A DNA stretch of 64,000 bases from Ornithinimicrobium sp. F0845 (GTDB lineage: Bacteria > Actinomycetota > Actinomycetes > Actinomycetales > Dermatophilaceae): positions 62,001-126,000 of the forward strand of contig NZ_JALKAL010000003.1 of NCBI RefSeq assembly GCF_023015765.1, written 5' to 3'. This document shows positions 24,126-32,233 of this stretch, piece by piece. The position numbers were made by a program, and so were the translations under genes. Under the pieces are notes generated by a model, which made no database searches, was not told the origin of the DNA, and saw nothing but the letters and a program-made list of their open reading frames with translations. Each line of letters opens with the position of its first letter. Within the stretch, counting starts at the first letter, position 1.

Positions 24126-26116
24126 GCGGCCAGGGCACCCCGGAGCGGGAGATCTCGGTGGACGCGTGCGGGTGCGAAATCACCCCTCCGCCTCCCACCG
24201 GCGGAGCCCGTGAGGTCGAGGAGCCGATCACCCGGCTCTGGCAGGTGCGCGAGGTGCAGCTGGGTCTGCTCTGCGGTGCACTCCTGGGGGCCGGGTTGCT
24301 CGCCGGGCTCGCCGGGTGGGAGGTCGCCGAGCTGTTGCTGGCTGCGGCGGCGCTGCTGGTGGGCGGGTCGACGTTCGTCCCGGGTGCGCTGCGGCGGCTG
24401 ACGCGCGGCAAGCTCGGTGTCGGCCTGCTGATGACGATCGGCGCCGTGGGGGCCACCCTGCTGGGGCAGGTGGCCGAGGCCGCGGCGCTGGCGTTCCTGT
24501 TCTCCCTCAGCGAGGGCCTGGAGGAGTACTCCCTGGCCCGGACCCGGCACGGCCTGCGGGCCCTGCTCGACCTGGCGCCCAAGGAGGCGACCGTGCTGCG
24601 CGGCGGCCGCGAGCTTGTGGTCAACCCCGGGCAGCTGGTGGTCGGGGACGTCATGGTGGTCCGTCCGGGGGAGCGGCTGGCGACCGACGGGAGGGTGCGG
24701 GCCGGCCGCAGCAGCTTGGACACCTCGGCGATCACCGGGGAGTCCATGCCGGTGGAGACCGGGCCCGGCCAGGGCGTCTTCGCCGGGTCGATCAACGGCA
24801 CCGGCGCCCTCGAGGTGGAGGTCACTTCCACCGCCCAGGACAACTCCCTGGCCCGGATCGTGCACGTGGTGGAGGCCGAGCAGTCCCGCCGCGGCGCCAC
24901 CCAGCGACTGGCCGACCGGATCGCCGGCCCGCTTGTACCCGGCATCCTCGTCGCCGCCGTCCTGACCGTGCTGCTCGGCGCCCTCCTGGGTGACCCCTCA
25001 GTCTGGGTGCACCGGGCCCTGGTCATGGTCGTGGCCGCTTCACCGTGCGCCCTGGCGATCTCGGTGCCAGTCACCGCGGTCGCCTCCATCGGCGCCGCCA
25101 GCCGCCGCGGCATCCTGGTCAAGGGCGGCGCCGCGCTGGAGGCCCTCGGCCGGGTGCGCACCGTCGCCCTGGACAAGACCGGCACACTCACCCGCAACCA
25201 GCCGACCGTGGTCGACGTCGCCACCGCCCCCGGGAACGACAGGGACCAGGTGCTGGCGTGGGCCGCTGCGCTGGAGGCCCGCAGCGAGCACCCGCTCGCC
25301 GCCGCCATCCTGGCCGCGACCGACCAGGTGCCCGGCGCCCAGGACGTGGAAGCGGTCGTCGGCGCCGGGCTGGTGGGCACCGTCGACGGTGTCCGGGTCC
25401 GGCTGGGCAAGCCCGCCTGGGTCGAGCCCGGTGACCTCTCTCCGGCCGTGACCGGTATGCAGCAGGCCGGCGCGACCGCGGTCGTGGTCGAGGTCGACGG
25501 CCACCCCGTCGGTGCCATCGCCGTCCGGGACGAGCTGCGCCCGGAAGCGACCCAGGTCATCTCCCGCTTCCACAACTACGGCTACACCGTGGCCATGCTC
25601 ACCGGCGACAACCAGGTCACCGCCCACGCTCTGGCCCGGCATGCCGGCATCGACCAGGTGCACGCCGACCTGCGCCCCGAGGACAAGTCCACAGTGGTCA
25701 CCCGGTTGCGCGGAAACGCACCCACCGCGATGGTCGGCGACGGCGTCAACGACGCACCCGCGCTGGCGACGGCCGATGTCGGCGTCGCGATGGGCGCAAT
25801 GGGCACCGACGTCGCGATCGAGACCGCCGACGTCGCCCTCATGGGTGATGACCTGCGGCTGCTGCCGTTCGCGTTCGACCACGCCCGCCGCACCCGGGCC
25901 ATCATGCTGCAGAACGTCGTGCTGTCCCTGGTCCTGATCGCGGTGCTGATCCCCCTAGCTCTGCTCGGCGTCCTCGGCCTGGCGGCCGTAGTGCTCATTC
26001 ACGAGCTGGCCGAGGTCGTGGTCATCGCCAACGGGGTCCGGGCCGGACGCGCACGGCATGTGCCCGTCCTGGACGGTGGCCACGACCGCACCCGCCCGCA
26101 GAGAGCACCGGTGTAA
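24122..26116 (+). CDS. Heavy-metal P1B-type ATPase (SPC motif)
   Basis: A 664-residue metal-export ATPase. It has the TGES actuator (AITGESMPVETG), the phosphorylation motif VALDKTGTLTRNQ, the TGDN and [11 protein letters not shown] motifs, and AASPCALAISVPV in the membrane. The SPC, rather than CPC, motif is that of P1B-4-like pumps (Zn/Cd/Co/Fe range). The C-terminal HELAEVVVIANGVR fits the same group. There is no HMA domain; the N-terminus has only DACGCE. It starts at GTG 24122 overlapping the CmtR-like gene, so the pair forms a metal-induced efflux operon. Confidence 0.87.
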   Translation: MSGQGTPEREISVDACGCEITPPPPTGGAREVEEPITRLWQVREVQLGLLCGALLGAGLLAGLAGWEVAELLLAAAALLVGGSTFVPGALRRLTRGKLGVGLLMTIGAVGATLLGQVAEAAALAFLFSLSEGLEEYSLARTRHGLRALLDLAPKEATVLRGGRELVVNPGQLVVGDVMVVRPGERLATDGRVRAGRSSLDTSAITGESMPVETGPGQGVFAGSINGTGALEVEVTSTAQDNSLARIVHVVEAEQSRRGATQRLADRIAGPLVPGILVAAVLTVLLGALLGDPSVWVHRALVMVVAASPCALAISVPVTAVASIGAASRRGILVKGGAALEALGRVRTVALDKTGTLTRNQPTVVDVATAPGNDRDQVLAWAAALEARSEHPLAAAILAATDQVPGAQDVEAVVGAGLVGTVDGVRVRLGKPAWVEPGDLSPAVTGMQQAGATAVVVEVDGHPVGAIAVRDELRPEATQVISRFHNYGYTVAMLTGDNQVTAHALARHAGIDQVHADLRPEDKSTVVTRLRGNAPTAMVGDGVNDAPALATADVGVAMGAMGTDVAIETADVALMGDDLRLLPFAFDHARRTRAIMLQNVVLSLVLIAVLIPLALLGVLGLAAVVLIHELAEVVVIANGVRAGRARHVPVLDGGHDRTRPQRAPV

Positions 26117-26292
26117 GGAGGGCCGCGAGCACTGCAAACACGCACAATCAGCGCGCACGCCTGATCTCGAAGGCGACGACCGGATGCGGCATGAGCGTGC
26201 GGCACTTCGGCGGCCCCTCGTGACTTGAGGGATGCACGGGAGGACCGGGAATCGGATCGCTGGTCCGGTCGCCCCTCTGGCATCCTCGATGC

Positions 26293-27453
26293 GTGTCAAC
26301 CTCGGAAGAACCATCTGGCGAACGCTTGTCCAAGACCACGCTACGAGACTTCGGCCCGCCGATTCCGCACGACGAGCGCGACTATGACCTGCCGTCGTTC
26401 AGGGTGACCCTGTCGCCGCAAGAGGCGCCGATCCCGGTGTTGCTCCGCCATGCCCTGGCCCTCATCGGCATACGCCACAACGGGCCGGGGGAGAAGGTGG
26501 CGTGGTGGGTGACGTTCACCTACAAGGGGTTCCCTTGCGAACTAGCCCACCAGAAGTTCGGACTGCGGCTGCGTATCGGCGGCGACCTCACCGAAGAGCA
26601 GGCTGATGACCTGCTGACGGAGATGCGGAAGAAGCTGGTGTCGGCTGTCCGGACGGTGGAGGCGGTGCTGGCCGACAAGGCGAGCGAGACGCTCAACGCC
26701 GGCAACGTGACGGTCGTGAACCAGCACCGGCAACTGCGCCGGGCGTACGAGTACTTCCGCGAGCGGGCGACCAACCCCGCCGTGGTCGAGGACGTGCACG
26801 AGAGGGGGACGAGTGAGGGCGGCGGTAGTTGGTCGTCCTTCCTACTGGGCAAGAACGTGATGGCGCTGAACGCGTCCCATGACCTCGTTGCTGCGATCTC
26901 GGCCTACGTCAGTTCGCTGGAGCACGACCTCGTTCTGGCGCTCCCCTTTCTCGACTTCGACCCGTCTATGGACGATCTGACCAAGATCATCGGAGACCGC
27001 TGGGGCGAGAAGTGGCGACGTGTGATCGGCCACACGGACCCGGAAGCGGTGCGCCTGCGGCAGCGACTGGCCGAGGTAGTCGAGAGGTGGCGTAATCCCT
27101 ACTCGCACGGAGGGTTCGAGAAGGGGCACGGCGCCACCATGTACCTGCACACGCCCGGCCTCGGCGCGCTACCGGTCGGGCTGTCCGGGGTCCGCGACAG
27201 CCCGCTGTTCTCGTTCCACTCTGTGTCGGAGACCGACATCGAAGGCGTCTTCGCTTTGTTCGACGAGATCGACGCATACCTGGCCAAGACGATCCCCCAC
27301 GCGATGGAGTGGATCGACTCCGGACTCCACGTGCGGTTCGACGCCGAGTTCATGGCTCAGGTGGTCGGCTATCTCGATTCTGAGGGAACCCTGGCGAAGT
27401 TGATCGACGCGTACGGCTTCCGCCGAGACATGGTCGCCAACATGGACTACTAG
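26293..27453 (+). CDS. Hypothetical protein with a HEPN-like RNxxxH motif
   Basis: A 386-residue soluble protein of no family I recognise. Near residue 267 it reads ERWRNPYSHGGFEKG, where R-N-PYS-H (Arg267, His272) fits the R-X4-6-H RNase motif of HEPN domains. The regions before (helical, ISAYVSSLEHDLVLALPFLD) and the N-terminal WWVTFTYKGFPCELAHQKFG are unassigned. The start is GTG 26293; CATCCT lies six bases before it. It sits in the accessory island between the metal ATPase and the copper genes, and could be a defence or stress nuclease. The motif alone is weak evidence. Confidence 0.6.
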   Translation: MSTSEEPSGERLSKTTLRDFGPPIPHDERDYDLPSFRVTLSPQEAPIPVLLRHALALIGIRHNGPGEKVAWWVTFTYKGFPCELAHQKFGLRLRIGGDLTEEQADDLLTEMRKKLVSAVRTVEAVLADKASETLNAGNVTVVNQHRQLRRAYEYFRERATNPAVVEDVHERGTSEGGGSWSSFLLGKNVMALNASHDLVAAISAYVSSLEHDLVLALPFLDFDPSMDDLTKIIGDRWGEKWRRVIGHTDPEAVRLRQRLAEVVERWRNPYSHGGFEKGHGATMYLHTPGLGALPVGLSGVRDSPLFSFHSVSETDIEGVFALFDEIDAYLAKTIPHAMEWIDSGLHVRFDAEFMAQVVGYLDSEGTLAKLIDAYGFRRDMVANMDY

Positions 27454-27559
27454 GGTCGCCCGCTGCCCGCCCGCGGGAACCGTCGCTTGCGACGACTCGG
27501 TTAGCGCCGGATGCGGCAAAGTAGTGCGTCCGCCGTCCGTGACTGCCAGAACAGAACAA

Positions 27560-27652
27560 TCAGACCTGGGACTGGTGCGGGAGCCGCTCCTTGGCGTGGG
27601 CCACACGCTGTGGGTCCACCGGGTGCAGGTCCTCGGCTTCGACCATCGCCAT
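27560..27652 (-). pseudogene. Remnant of an ArsR-type regulator (N-terminal 30 codons)
   Basis: From ATG 27652, with AAGGAGAGG directly upstream, the frame reads MAMVEAEDLHPVDPQRVAHA then KERLPHQSQV and stops at TGA 27560-27562. HPVDPQRV..A..RLP is how some ArsR-family metal regulators begin, before the winged helix. The winged helix is absent here. It is divergent from the Csp gene, the place a copper- or metal-responsive regulator would occupy. The rest of 27454-27767 holds no other gene that I can see. Confidence 0.45.
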
Positions 27653-27767
27653 CCTCTCCTTTCGCCTGCACACCCCGACGTTCTTATGGGTAACGTGAGC
27701 AGGGGTCGCGCCTTCTGACGTGCCCGACACCCCGTCGGCCAACGAGCGGGCCCCGGAAGGAGCAGCC

Positions 27768-28178
27768 ATGCAGACCACCGTGTCCCAGATGCTGGAAACC
27801 TATCCGAAAGACCTTGGTGGCATCGACAAGGCCAAGTTGATCGCCTGTATCCAGGCCTGTTTCGAGTGCGCCCAGGCTTGCACCGCCTGCGCAGACGCAT
27901 GCCTGAGCGAGGACATGGTCGCCGACCTGACCAAGTGCATCCGCGCCAATCTCGACTGCGCTGACATCTGCGCCATCACTGGCAAAGTCCTGTCAAGGCA
28001 CACTGGGTATGACGCCAATCTCACCAGGGCAGTTCTGGAGGCCTGCGCCACTGCTTGCAAAGCCTGCGGTGATGAATGCGCCGAGCACGCCGACATGCAC
28101 GAGCACTGCCGGCTTTGCGCCGAGTCCTGCCGCGCCTGCGAGCTGGCCTGCAATGAGTTGCTCGCCTCCATCAGCTGA
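27768..28178 (+). CDS. Csp-type four-helix copper-storage protein
   Basis: A 136-residue Cys-rich four-helix-bundle protein (Csp/DUF326 type). Cysteines repeat along the helices: IACIQACFECAQACTACADA, CADICAITG, CATACKACGDECAEHADMHE, HCRLCAESCRACELACNELL. Csp proteins bind many Cu(I) ions inside the bundle. No signal peptide is seen, so the Csp3-like cytosolic form is likely. ATG 27768 follows GAAGGAG. It is the first gene of the copper half of the island. Confidence 0.88.
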   Translation: MQTTVSQMLETYPKDLGGIDKAKLIACIQACFECAQACTACADACLSEDMVADLTKCIRANLDCADICAITGKVLSRHTGYDANLTRAVLEACATACKACGDECAEHADMHEHCRLCAESCRACELACNELLASIS

Positions 28179-28196
28179 CCTACTCAAGCGAAAGTT

Positions 28197-28219
28197 CGCC
28201 CGCCGCACTGTGGCGGGCG
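28197..28219 (+). terminator. 8-bp GC hairpin between csp and DUF305 genes
   Basis: CGCCCGCC (28197-28204) pairs with GGCGGGCG (28212-28219) across a 7-base loop. It lies 18 bases after the csp stop and 28 before the next ATG. No T-run follows, so it may stabilise or attenuate rather than fully terminate. Confidence 0.45.
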
Positions 28220-28247
28220 GCCTCGCCTTGTCCAGAAGGAGAACGCG

Positions 28248-28874
28248 ATGAATGGCGCACACGCTGAGAACCGGGAAGAGCACATCGGCGACCAGAACGG
28301 CGGTGACGAACAGGACGGGCAGGGCCACTCCGGTCGCGGCATGGGCATGTATCTGCGCTTCGCAGCGATGATTCTGACAGCCATGGTGGTGATGTATGCC
28401 GTCATGTTCGTCAGCTCCTATGAGTGGAGCCACATCCGCTGGAGTCAGAGCCGCATGTTTATGGCCATCACGATGGGCGGCACTATGGGGCTGATCATGC
28501 TCGGCTGGATGCTGAACATGTACCGCAACACCGGCGCTAACCTGACCATCGTGGCCGTCAGCCTCCTTCTTCTCGGAGGCGGTGCCTTCCTGGACCGCAG
28601 CCAGGCGACGGTCGATGACAGCGCCTTCATGAGCGCGATGATCCCCCACCACTCCATGGCGATCACCCGGGCAGAACGCGCCGGCATCCAGGACGTGCGT
28701 GTTTGTCAGTTGGCGGTCGAGATCAGCGAGGCCCAACGCCGGGAGATCTTCGAGATGGACTGGCTGCTCGAGGACATCGAGCGCAATGGTGTGGCTACGA
28801 CGGTCGAGGAAGCCCAGGAACGGCCGGTGCCCGCGTACGAGGAATCAGCCGAGCGCCACTGCGCCCCACGTTGA
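28248..28874 (+). CDS. DUF305 membrane protein
   Basis: A 208-residue protein. His-rich start (MNGAHAENREEHIGDQNGGD), three membrane helices (YLRFAAMILTAMVVMYAVMF, FMAITMGGTMGLIMLGWMLN, LTIVAVSLLLLGGGAFLD), then a DUF305 four-helix domain with FMSAMIPHHSMAITRAER and EISEAQRREIFEMDWLL. DUF305 proteins carry conserved His/Met residues and cluster with copper genes; metal handling at the outer membrane face is inferred. AAGGAG lies upstream. Cotranscription with csp is likely. Confidence 0.85.
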   Translation: MNGAHAENREEHIGDQNGGDEQDGQGHSGRGMGMYLRFAAMILTAMVVMYAVMFVSSYEWSHIRWSQSRMFMAITMGGTMGLIMLGWMLNMYRNTGANLTIVAVSLLLLGGGAFLDRSQATVDDSAFMSAMIPHHSMAITRAERAGIQDVRVCQLAVEISEAQRREIFEMDWLLEDIERNGVATTVEEAQERPVPAYEESAERHCAPR

Positions 28875-28956
28875 CGTCCGTGGGGGCGCGAGACTTGCAC
28901 TCGGCGCACCACAGATAGAACGGCGCTCCACAAGCGGCGCATTCGAGGAAGTAGTT
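28795..28956 (-). other. Orphan zinc-ribbon-like open segment without start codon
   Basis: On the minus strand a 54-codon open stretch begins after TGA (28957-28959) and reads NYFLECAACGAPFYLWCAEC then KSRAPTDV. Two closely spaced CxxC pairs (CAAC, CAEC) look like a zinc ribbon. There is no ATG/GTG/TTG start, and it overlaps the 3' end of the DUF305 gene. It is either a broken gene fragment or chance. The remainder of 28875-28973 shows nothing else. Confidence 0.3.
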
Positions 28957-28973
28957 TCACTGTTTGACGGACA

Positions 28974-29302
28974 CCGGAAGATGCGGGACCGCTGCTGCGC
29001 GCAGCTCTTCTCGCGGCCTACACACCTCCCAGAGGCACCTAAGCACGTTGGGCTGGCAGTCTTCAAACACGAAGTAGGACGTGCGCGCGGTGAGGCGCCT
29101 CAGGTCCGCCCTCAGGTGAGTTGGTTCGTGGTCAGACAGGTGGGGTCGTTAGTTCCGGTCGAGGCCGGAACCTGCCCTGTGCCTCCGGATGCGGAGACGC
29201 GCAGTGTTCCCTCAAGGTCACGAGGTAGCCACCAGCCACGAATCCATTGTCGAACGTGGTCAGTTCCTCATCAACCACTACCTAGCCTGCCTTGTTGGTG
29301 AC
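28974..29302. repeat. Diverged duplicate of the tetR/cueP 3' region (left copy)
   Basis: This stretch is a clearly recognisable but mutated copy of 31529-31867. Shared blocks include CTTCAAACACGAAGTAGGAC (CTTCAAGCACGAAGTAGGAC in the other copy), CAGGTCCGCCCTCAGGTGAG and GGAACCTGCCCTGTGCC. On the minus strand it still encodes VVVDEELTTFDNGFV, the CueP signature, followed by frameshifts and stops. On the plus strand it matches the last ~20 codons of the TetR gene. Both gene tails are pseudogenised here. 29303-29429 shows no gene. Confidence 0.8.
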
Positions 29303-29429
29303 TCGTCGGCGCCCTCGACCGGACCGCCGTTGCCCGTGACCGTGCGGTGGTATCGGCACATGTTTGGAACATAGGAATCGCGGTTCTGCGAGACCCCTGC
29401 GCAATCGAACACTTGTGGGCGCGCCAGTT

Positions 29430-30845
29430 TCAGTCCTGGGACCGACCGGGAGTGGCGAAGCCGGCTACGAGGGCTGAGATGAGAGCCGCGATGGCTGCCA
29501 CTGTGAAGGCCGAGGCGTAGCCGGTGGTGGTTTGTGCGGCGAGGCTGGCTGCGGCGACGCTGGAGACGACTGCTGCGCCGAGGGAGGCTCCGAACTCGTG
29601 GAAGGTGGACAGCACCCCGGAGGCGATGCCGGCCTCGTGTGGCGCCACGTTTCCCAGGGCGGTGGCCGACGCGACCACGAACAGGGTGCCGATGCCGGCG
29701 GCGCCGAGACTGATCCCGACCACGACCCCGAGGGTGTTGGTCCAGACGGCTGGGACGGCGAGCCCGACCGCGGCGACGATGAGGCCCATGACGCCGAGAC
29801 TGCGGCCGCCGGTGTGGCCGATGATCCGGCCGCCGGCGTTCGCGCCGGCCATGGTGAACAGGGCCACCGGGAGGAACAACAGCCCGGTCATGAGCGGTCC
29901 GAGGTCCGCGAGCTCCTGGAGGTAGAAAGAGCCGAGGAAGAACACGGCGACCATGAGGGCGGTTGCGATGCCGATGACGAACACCCCGGCGGTCACCGGT
30001 CGGCGCGACAGCAACTTCAGGTCCATGAGCGGTGAGGTGGCGGTGCGCTGACGCAGCGCGAACAGCAGGTAGCCGACGATCGCGGCCGCGAACAGGGTGA
30101 GGGTGCGTGGCTGAAGCCAGCCGGACTCGCCGGCGTCGATCATGGCGTAGATGGCGGTGCCGGTAGCTGCTGTGACCAGTAGGGCGCCGAGTGCGTCGGC
30201 GCGACCACGGGCACCGGTGTCGACCGGTGGCAGTGCGGGGAGCACCTTGGTGAGCACGGCCACGACGAGGATCCCGACCGGGACGTTGACCCAGAACACC
30301 CACGGCCACCCGGGGCCGGCAGTCAGAAGTCCGCCGACGAGGACGCCGACGGCGGCGCCACCGCCGCCGAGGGCCGACCAGATTCCCAGTGCACGGTTGC
30401 GTTCGTCGCCCTGGAAGAGACGAACCACTACGGACAGCGCGGCCGGGGAGAGCATCGCGGCCCCCAGGCCCTGGCCGACGCGCCCGGCCAGGACGGTGAG
30501 GCCGTCCTGTGCTGCTCCGGTGGCGAGGGAGGCGATGGTGAAGACCACTATGCCCGCAAGGATGAGGCGGCGTGGACCGATCAGGTCGGCGAGTCTTCCG
30601 CCGAGGAGCATCAGTCCGCCGAAGGTGAGTGTGTAGGCGCTGACCACCCAGGTGAGGGTCTGCCTGCCCAGGTCGAGGTCGGCTCCCATCTGGGGTAGGG
30701 CGATCGCGACCACGGTGACGTCGAGGATCAGCATGAACTGGGCGATCGCCAGGACGGTGAGAGCCTGCCAGCGTCGCGGGTAGGGGGTATTGGGTCCGGG
30801 TGCGTCGGGGGTCGGTCCGGAGGTTTGGCTGGTGGAGGTCGTCAT
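29430..30845 (-). CDS. MFS drug-efflux transporter, DHA2/EmrB-QacA type
   Basis: A 471-residue transporter with about 14 helices. WQALTVLAIAQFMLILDVTV and VAIALPQMGADLDLG give the D1 motif of DHA2 pumps; GGRLADLIGPRR is motif A; GRVGQGLGAAMLSPAALSVV is the motif C-like region; LGIWSALGGGGAAVGVLVGG is the antiporter motif. They export hydrophobic or cationic drugs in exchange for protons. AAGGAGG lies before the ATG. It is divergent from its TetR across a shared palindrome. Confidence 0.88.
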   Translation of the reverse strand: MTTSTSQTSGPTPDAPGPNTPYPRRWQALTVLAIAQFMLILDVTVVAIALPQMGADLDLGRQTLTWVVSAYTLTFGGLMLLGGRLADLIGPRRLILAGIVVFTIASLATGAAQDGLTVLAGRVGQGLGAAMLSPAALSVVVRLFQGDERNRALGIWSALGGGGAAVGVLVGGLLTAGPGWPWVFWVNVPVGILVVAVLTKVLPALPPVDTGARGRADALGALLVTAATGTAIYAMIDAGESGWLQPRTLTLFAAAIVGYLLFALRQRTATSPLMDLKLLSRRPVTAGVFVIGIATALMVAVFFLGSFYLQELADLGPLMTGLLFLPVALFTMAGANAGGRIIGHTGGRSLGVMGLIVAAVGLAVPAVWTNTLGVVVGISLGAAGIGTLFVVASATALGNVAPHEAGIASGVLSTFHEFGASLGAAVVSSVAAASLAAQTTTGYASAFTVAAIAALISALVAGFATPGRSQD

Positions 30846-30883
30846 GGCCCCTCCTTCCCATGAGAAGTGAAAACTGAACAGTC

Positions 30884-30909
30884 GTGTACGGGTTAGGTAA
30901 CGGGTACAC
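30884..30909. promoter_or_regulatory. TetR operator between MFS and tetR: interrupted 26-bp palindrome
   Basis: Outer arms GTGTAC (30884-30889) and GTACAC (30904-30909) enclose inner arms GTTA (30892-30895) and TAAC (30898-30901); the three gaps are all GG. Every arm pairs perfectly about the centre. TACACT (30905-30910) overlaps the right arm as a possible -10 for tetR. It is the evident binding site for the divergent TetR. Confidence 0.7.
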
Positions 30910-30943
30910 TAACTCATACATTCCTGTTCGAGTAAAGGTTGGT

Positions 30944-31597
30944 GTGCGCGTGACGAGTGGAGCGGTCCCAGCAAGGGGGCACGCCGGGGACCCGGGAGAA
31001 GGTGGGGCGGTCACCTCCGGGCAGACAGGACGTCGTCGGGCCGATGCCGTGCGGAATCAGGCCGCGATCCTGGCGGCGACCCGGGGGATGTTGAGCATTA
31101 ACCCGGACGCGACGATGGCCCAGATCGCTCAGGCGGCCGGCGTGGGCCGGGTCACGCTGTACGGTCACTTCTCGAGCCGGGCAGAGCTCATTGATGCAGC
31201 ACTGGCCGATGTCCTGCATCGTGGCAACCGGGTGCTGGAACAGCTCGACCTCGATGGGGATCCGCGTGAGGCGTTGGGGCGGCTCGTCGTTTCGAGCTGG
31301 AAACTCGTGGATGAGTCCCGCAGTCTCCTGGCCGCTGCGCAGCGGGAGCTGCCCGAGGGGCGCATTCGTGACCTTCACAGGGACCTCGAAGGACGAGTCC
31401 AGCGACTGTTAGAGCGCGGCCAACACGAAGGGCTGTTTCGCGCGGACCTGCCCGTCGATTGGCTGCTGGCCACGATGCACGCGCTGATGCACGGTGCGGC
31501 CAACGAGATCGCTGCCGGACGACTCGAGCCGGAAGATGCGGGACCGATGCTGCGCGCAACTCTCCTCGCGGCCTACGCCCTGCCCGGAGATGCCTGA
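30944..31597 (+). CDS. TetR-family repressor of the divergent MFS
   Basis: A 217-residue TetR protein. After a 30-residue flexible lead, RRADAVRNQAAILAATRGML and TMAQIAQAAGVGRVTLYGHF with SSRAELIDAAL form the HTH. The C-terminal helical part holds the ligand pocket. The frame is open from 30884, but that would start inside the operator; GTG 30944 (or 30950) is preferred. Its 3' end is the left part of the duplicated segment also found at 28974-29302. Confidence 0.83.
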   Translation: MRVTSGAVPARGHAGDPGEGGAVTSGQTGRRRADAVRNQAAILAATRGMLSINPDATMAQIAQAAGVGRVTLYGHFSSRAELIDAALADVLHRGNRVLEQLDLDGDPREALGRLVVSSWKLVDESRSLLAAAQRELPEGRIRDLHRDLEGRVQRLLERGQHEGLFRADLPVDWLLATMHALMHGAANEIAAGRLEPEDAGPMLRATLLAAYALPGDA

Positions 31598-31867
31598 GCC
31601 ACAAGTTGGGGCCCGGCAGTCTTCAAGCACGAAGTAGGACGTGCGCGCGGTTAGGCGCGCGCATCAGGTCCGCCCTCAGGTGAGTTGGATCGTGGTCAGG
31701 CACGTGGGGTCGTCAGTTCCGGTCGAGACCGGAACCTGCCCTGTGCCGTCTTCGGCCGAGACGCGCAGTGTTCCTTGGAGGTTACGAGGTAACCACAGGC
31801 CCACGAATCCGTTGTCGAACGTGGTTAGTTCCTCGTCGACCACGACCTCGCCTGCATCGTTGGTGAC
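31529..31867. repeat. Right copy of the duplicated tetR/cueP segment
   Basis: The functional copy of the ~335-bp duplication: the last codons of tetR, the 80-base gap, and the 3' third of cueP. Together with 28974-29302 it forms direct repeats that flank the MFS-tetR unit. Confidence 0.8.
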
Positions 31868-32233
31868 GGTGACTTGGACGTCCTCGTTGCTCAGTTCTCC
31901 TCGGCAGGTGGTGAGGCTGTGGTAGTAGCACTCGTGGGTCTGGTTCACGTAGGGCGCGAATGAGAGGTAGAAGCGGTCTTCGGGAAGGTCGAGGCTCAAC
32001 TGTTCGGTCCCGGCCGAGAGCTGCAGTTCATCGACGCGCACTGATGCCATCAGGTCCGCCGGACGATCCTCGACGTCCAGCTGATCCAGGTGCTCGATGA
32101 TCTCGGTCACTTCCATCCCCGCCAGTGCGTGCGAGCTGAGGATCTGGTTGTCGGCAACCTGAGTCTGCGAGGAGCAGCCGGCAACGACCATCAAGCCAAC
32201 GACAACAACTGCGGGGACGCGCAAGTGGCGCAA
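31676..32233 (-). CDS. cueP: CueP-family periplasmic copper-binding lipoprotein
   Basis: A 185-residue CueP. The lipoprotein signal RHLRVPAVVVVGLMVVAGCS ends in VAGC. The mature part has DRPADLMASVRVDELQLSAG, LPEDRFYLSFAPYVNQTHEC then YYHSLTTCRGEL, EEL TTFDNGFVGLWLPRNLQG and the ending DDPTCLTTIQL. The cysteines in THEC, TTC and DPTC are the copper-binding set known from Salmonella CueP. Best start is TTG 32233, with AAAGG 8 bases upstream; GTG 32242 is possible. It converges with tetR. Confidence 0.88.
   Translation of the reverse strand: MRHLRVPAVVVVGLMVVAGCSSQTQVADNQILSSHALAGMEVTEIIEHLDQLDVEDRPADLMASVRVDELQLSAGTEQLSLDLPEDRFYLSFAPYVNQTHECYYHSLTTCRGELSNEDVQVTVTNDAGEVVVDEELTTFDNGFVGLWLPRNLQGTLRVSAEDGTGQVPVSTGTDDPTCLTTIQLT

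Noticed and set aside
27660-27720. CsoR operator before the Csp gene (ACCCC...GGGTA)
   Set aside because: The half-sites are 12 bases apart and not in the normal register; the symmetry is poor compared with 33225-33241.
20188-28900. Integron cassette array with attC-like sites after each gene
   Set aside because: The GGCA-type motifs lack the paired RYYYAAC/GTTRRRY core, and no integron integrase is present.
31716-31740. Inverted repeat GTTCCGGTC/GACCGGAAC as an operator
   Set aside because: It lies inside the cueP coding region near its 3' end and is explained by codons; it also appears, mutated, in the duplicate.
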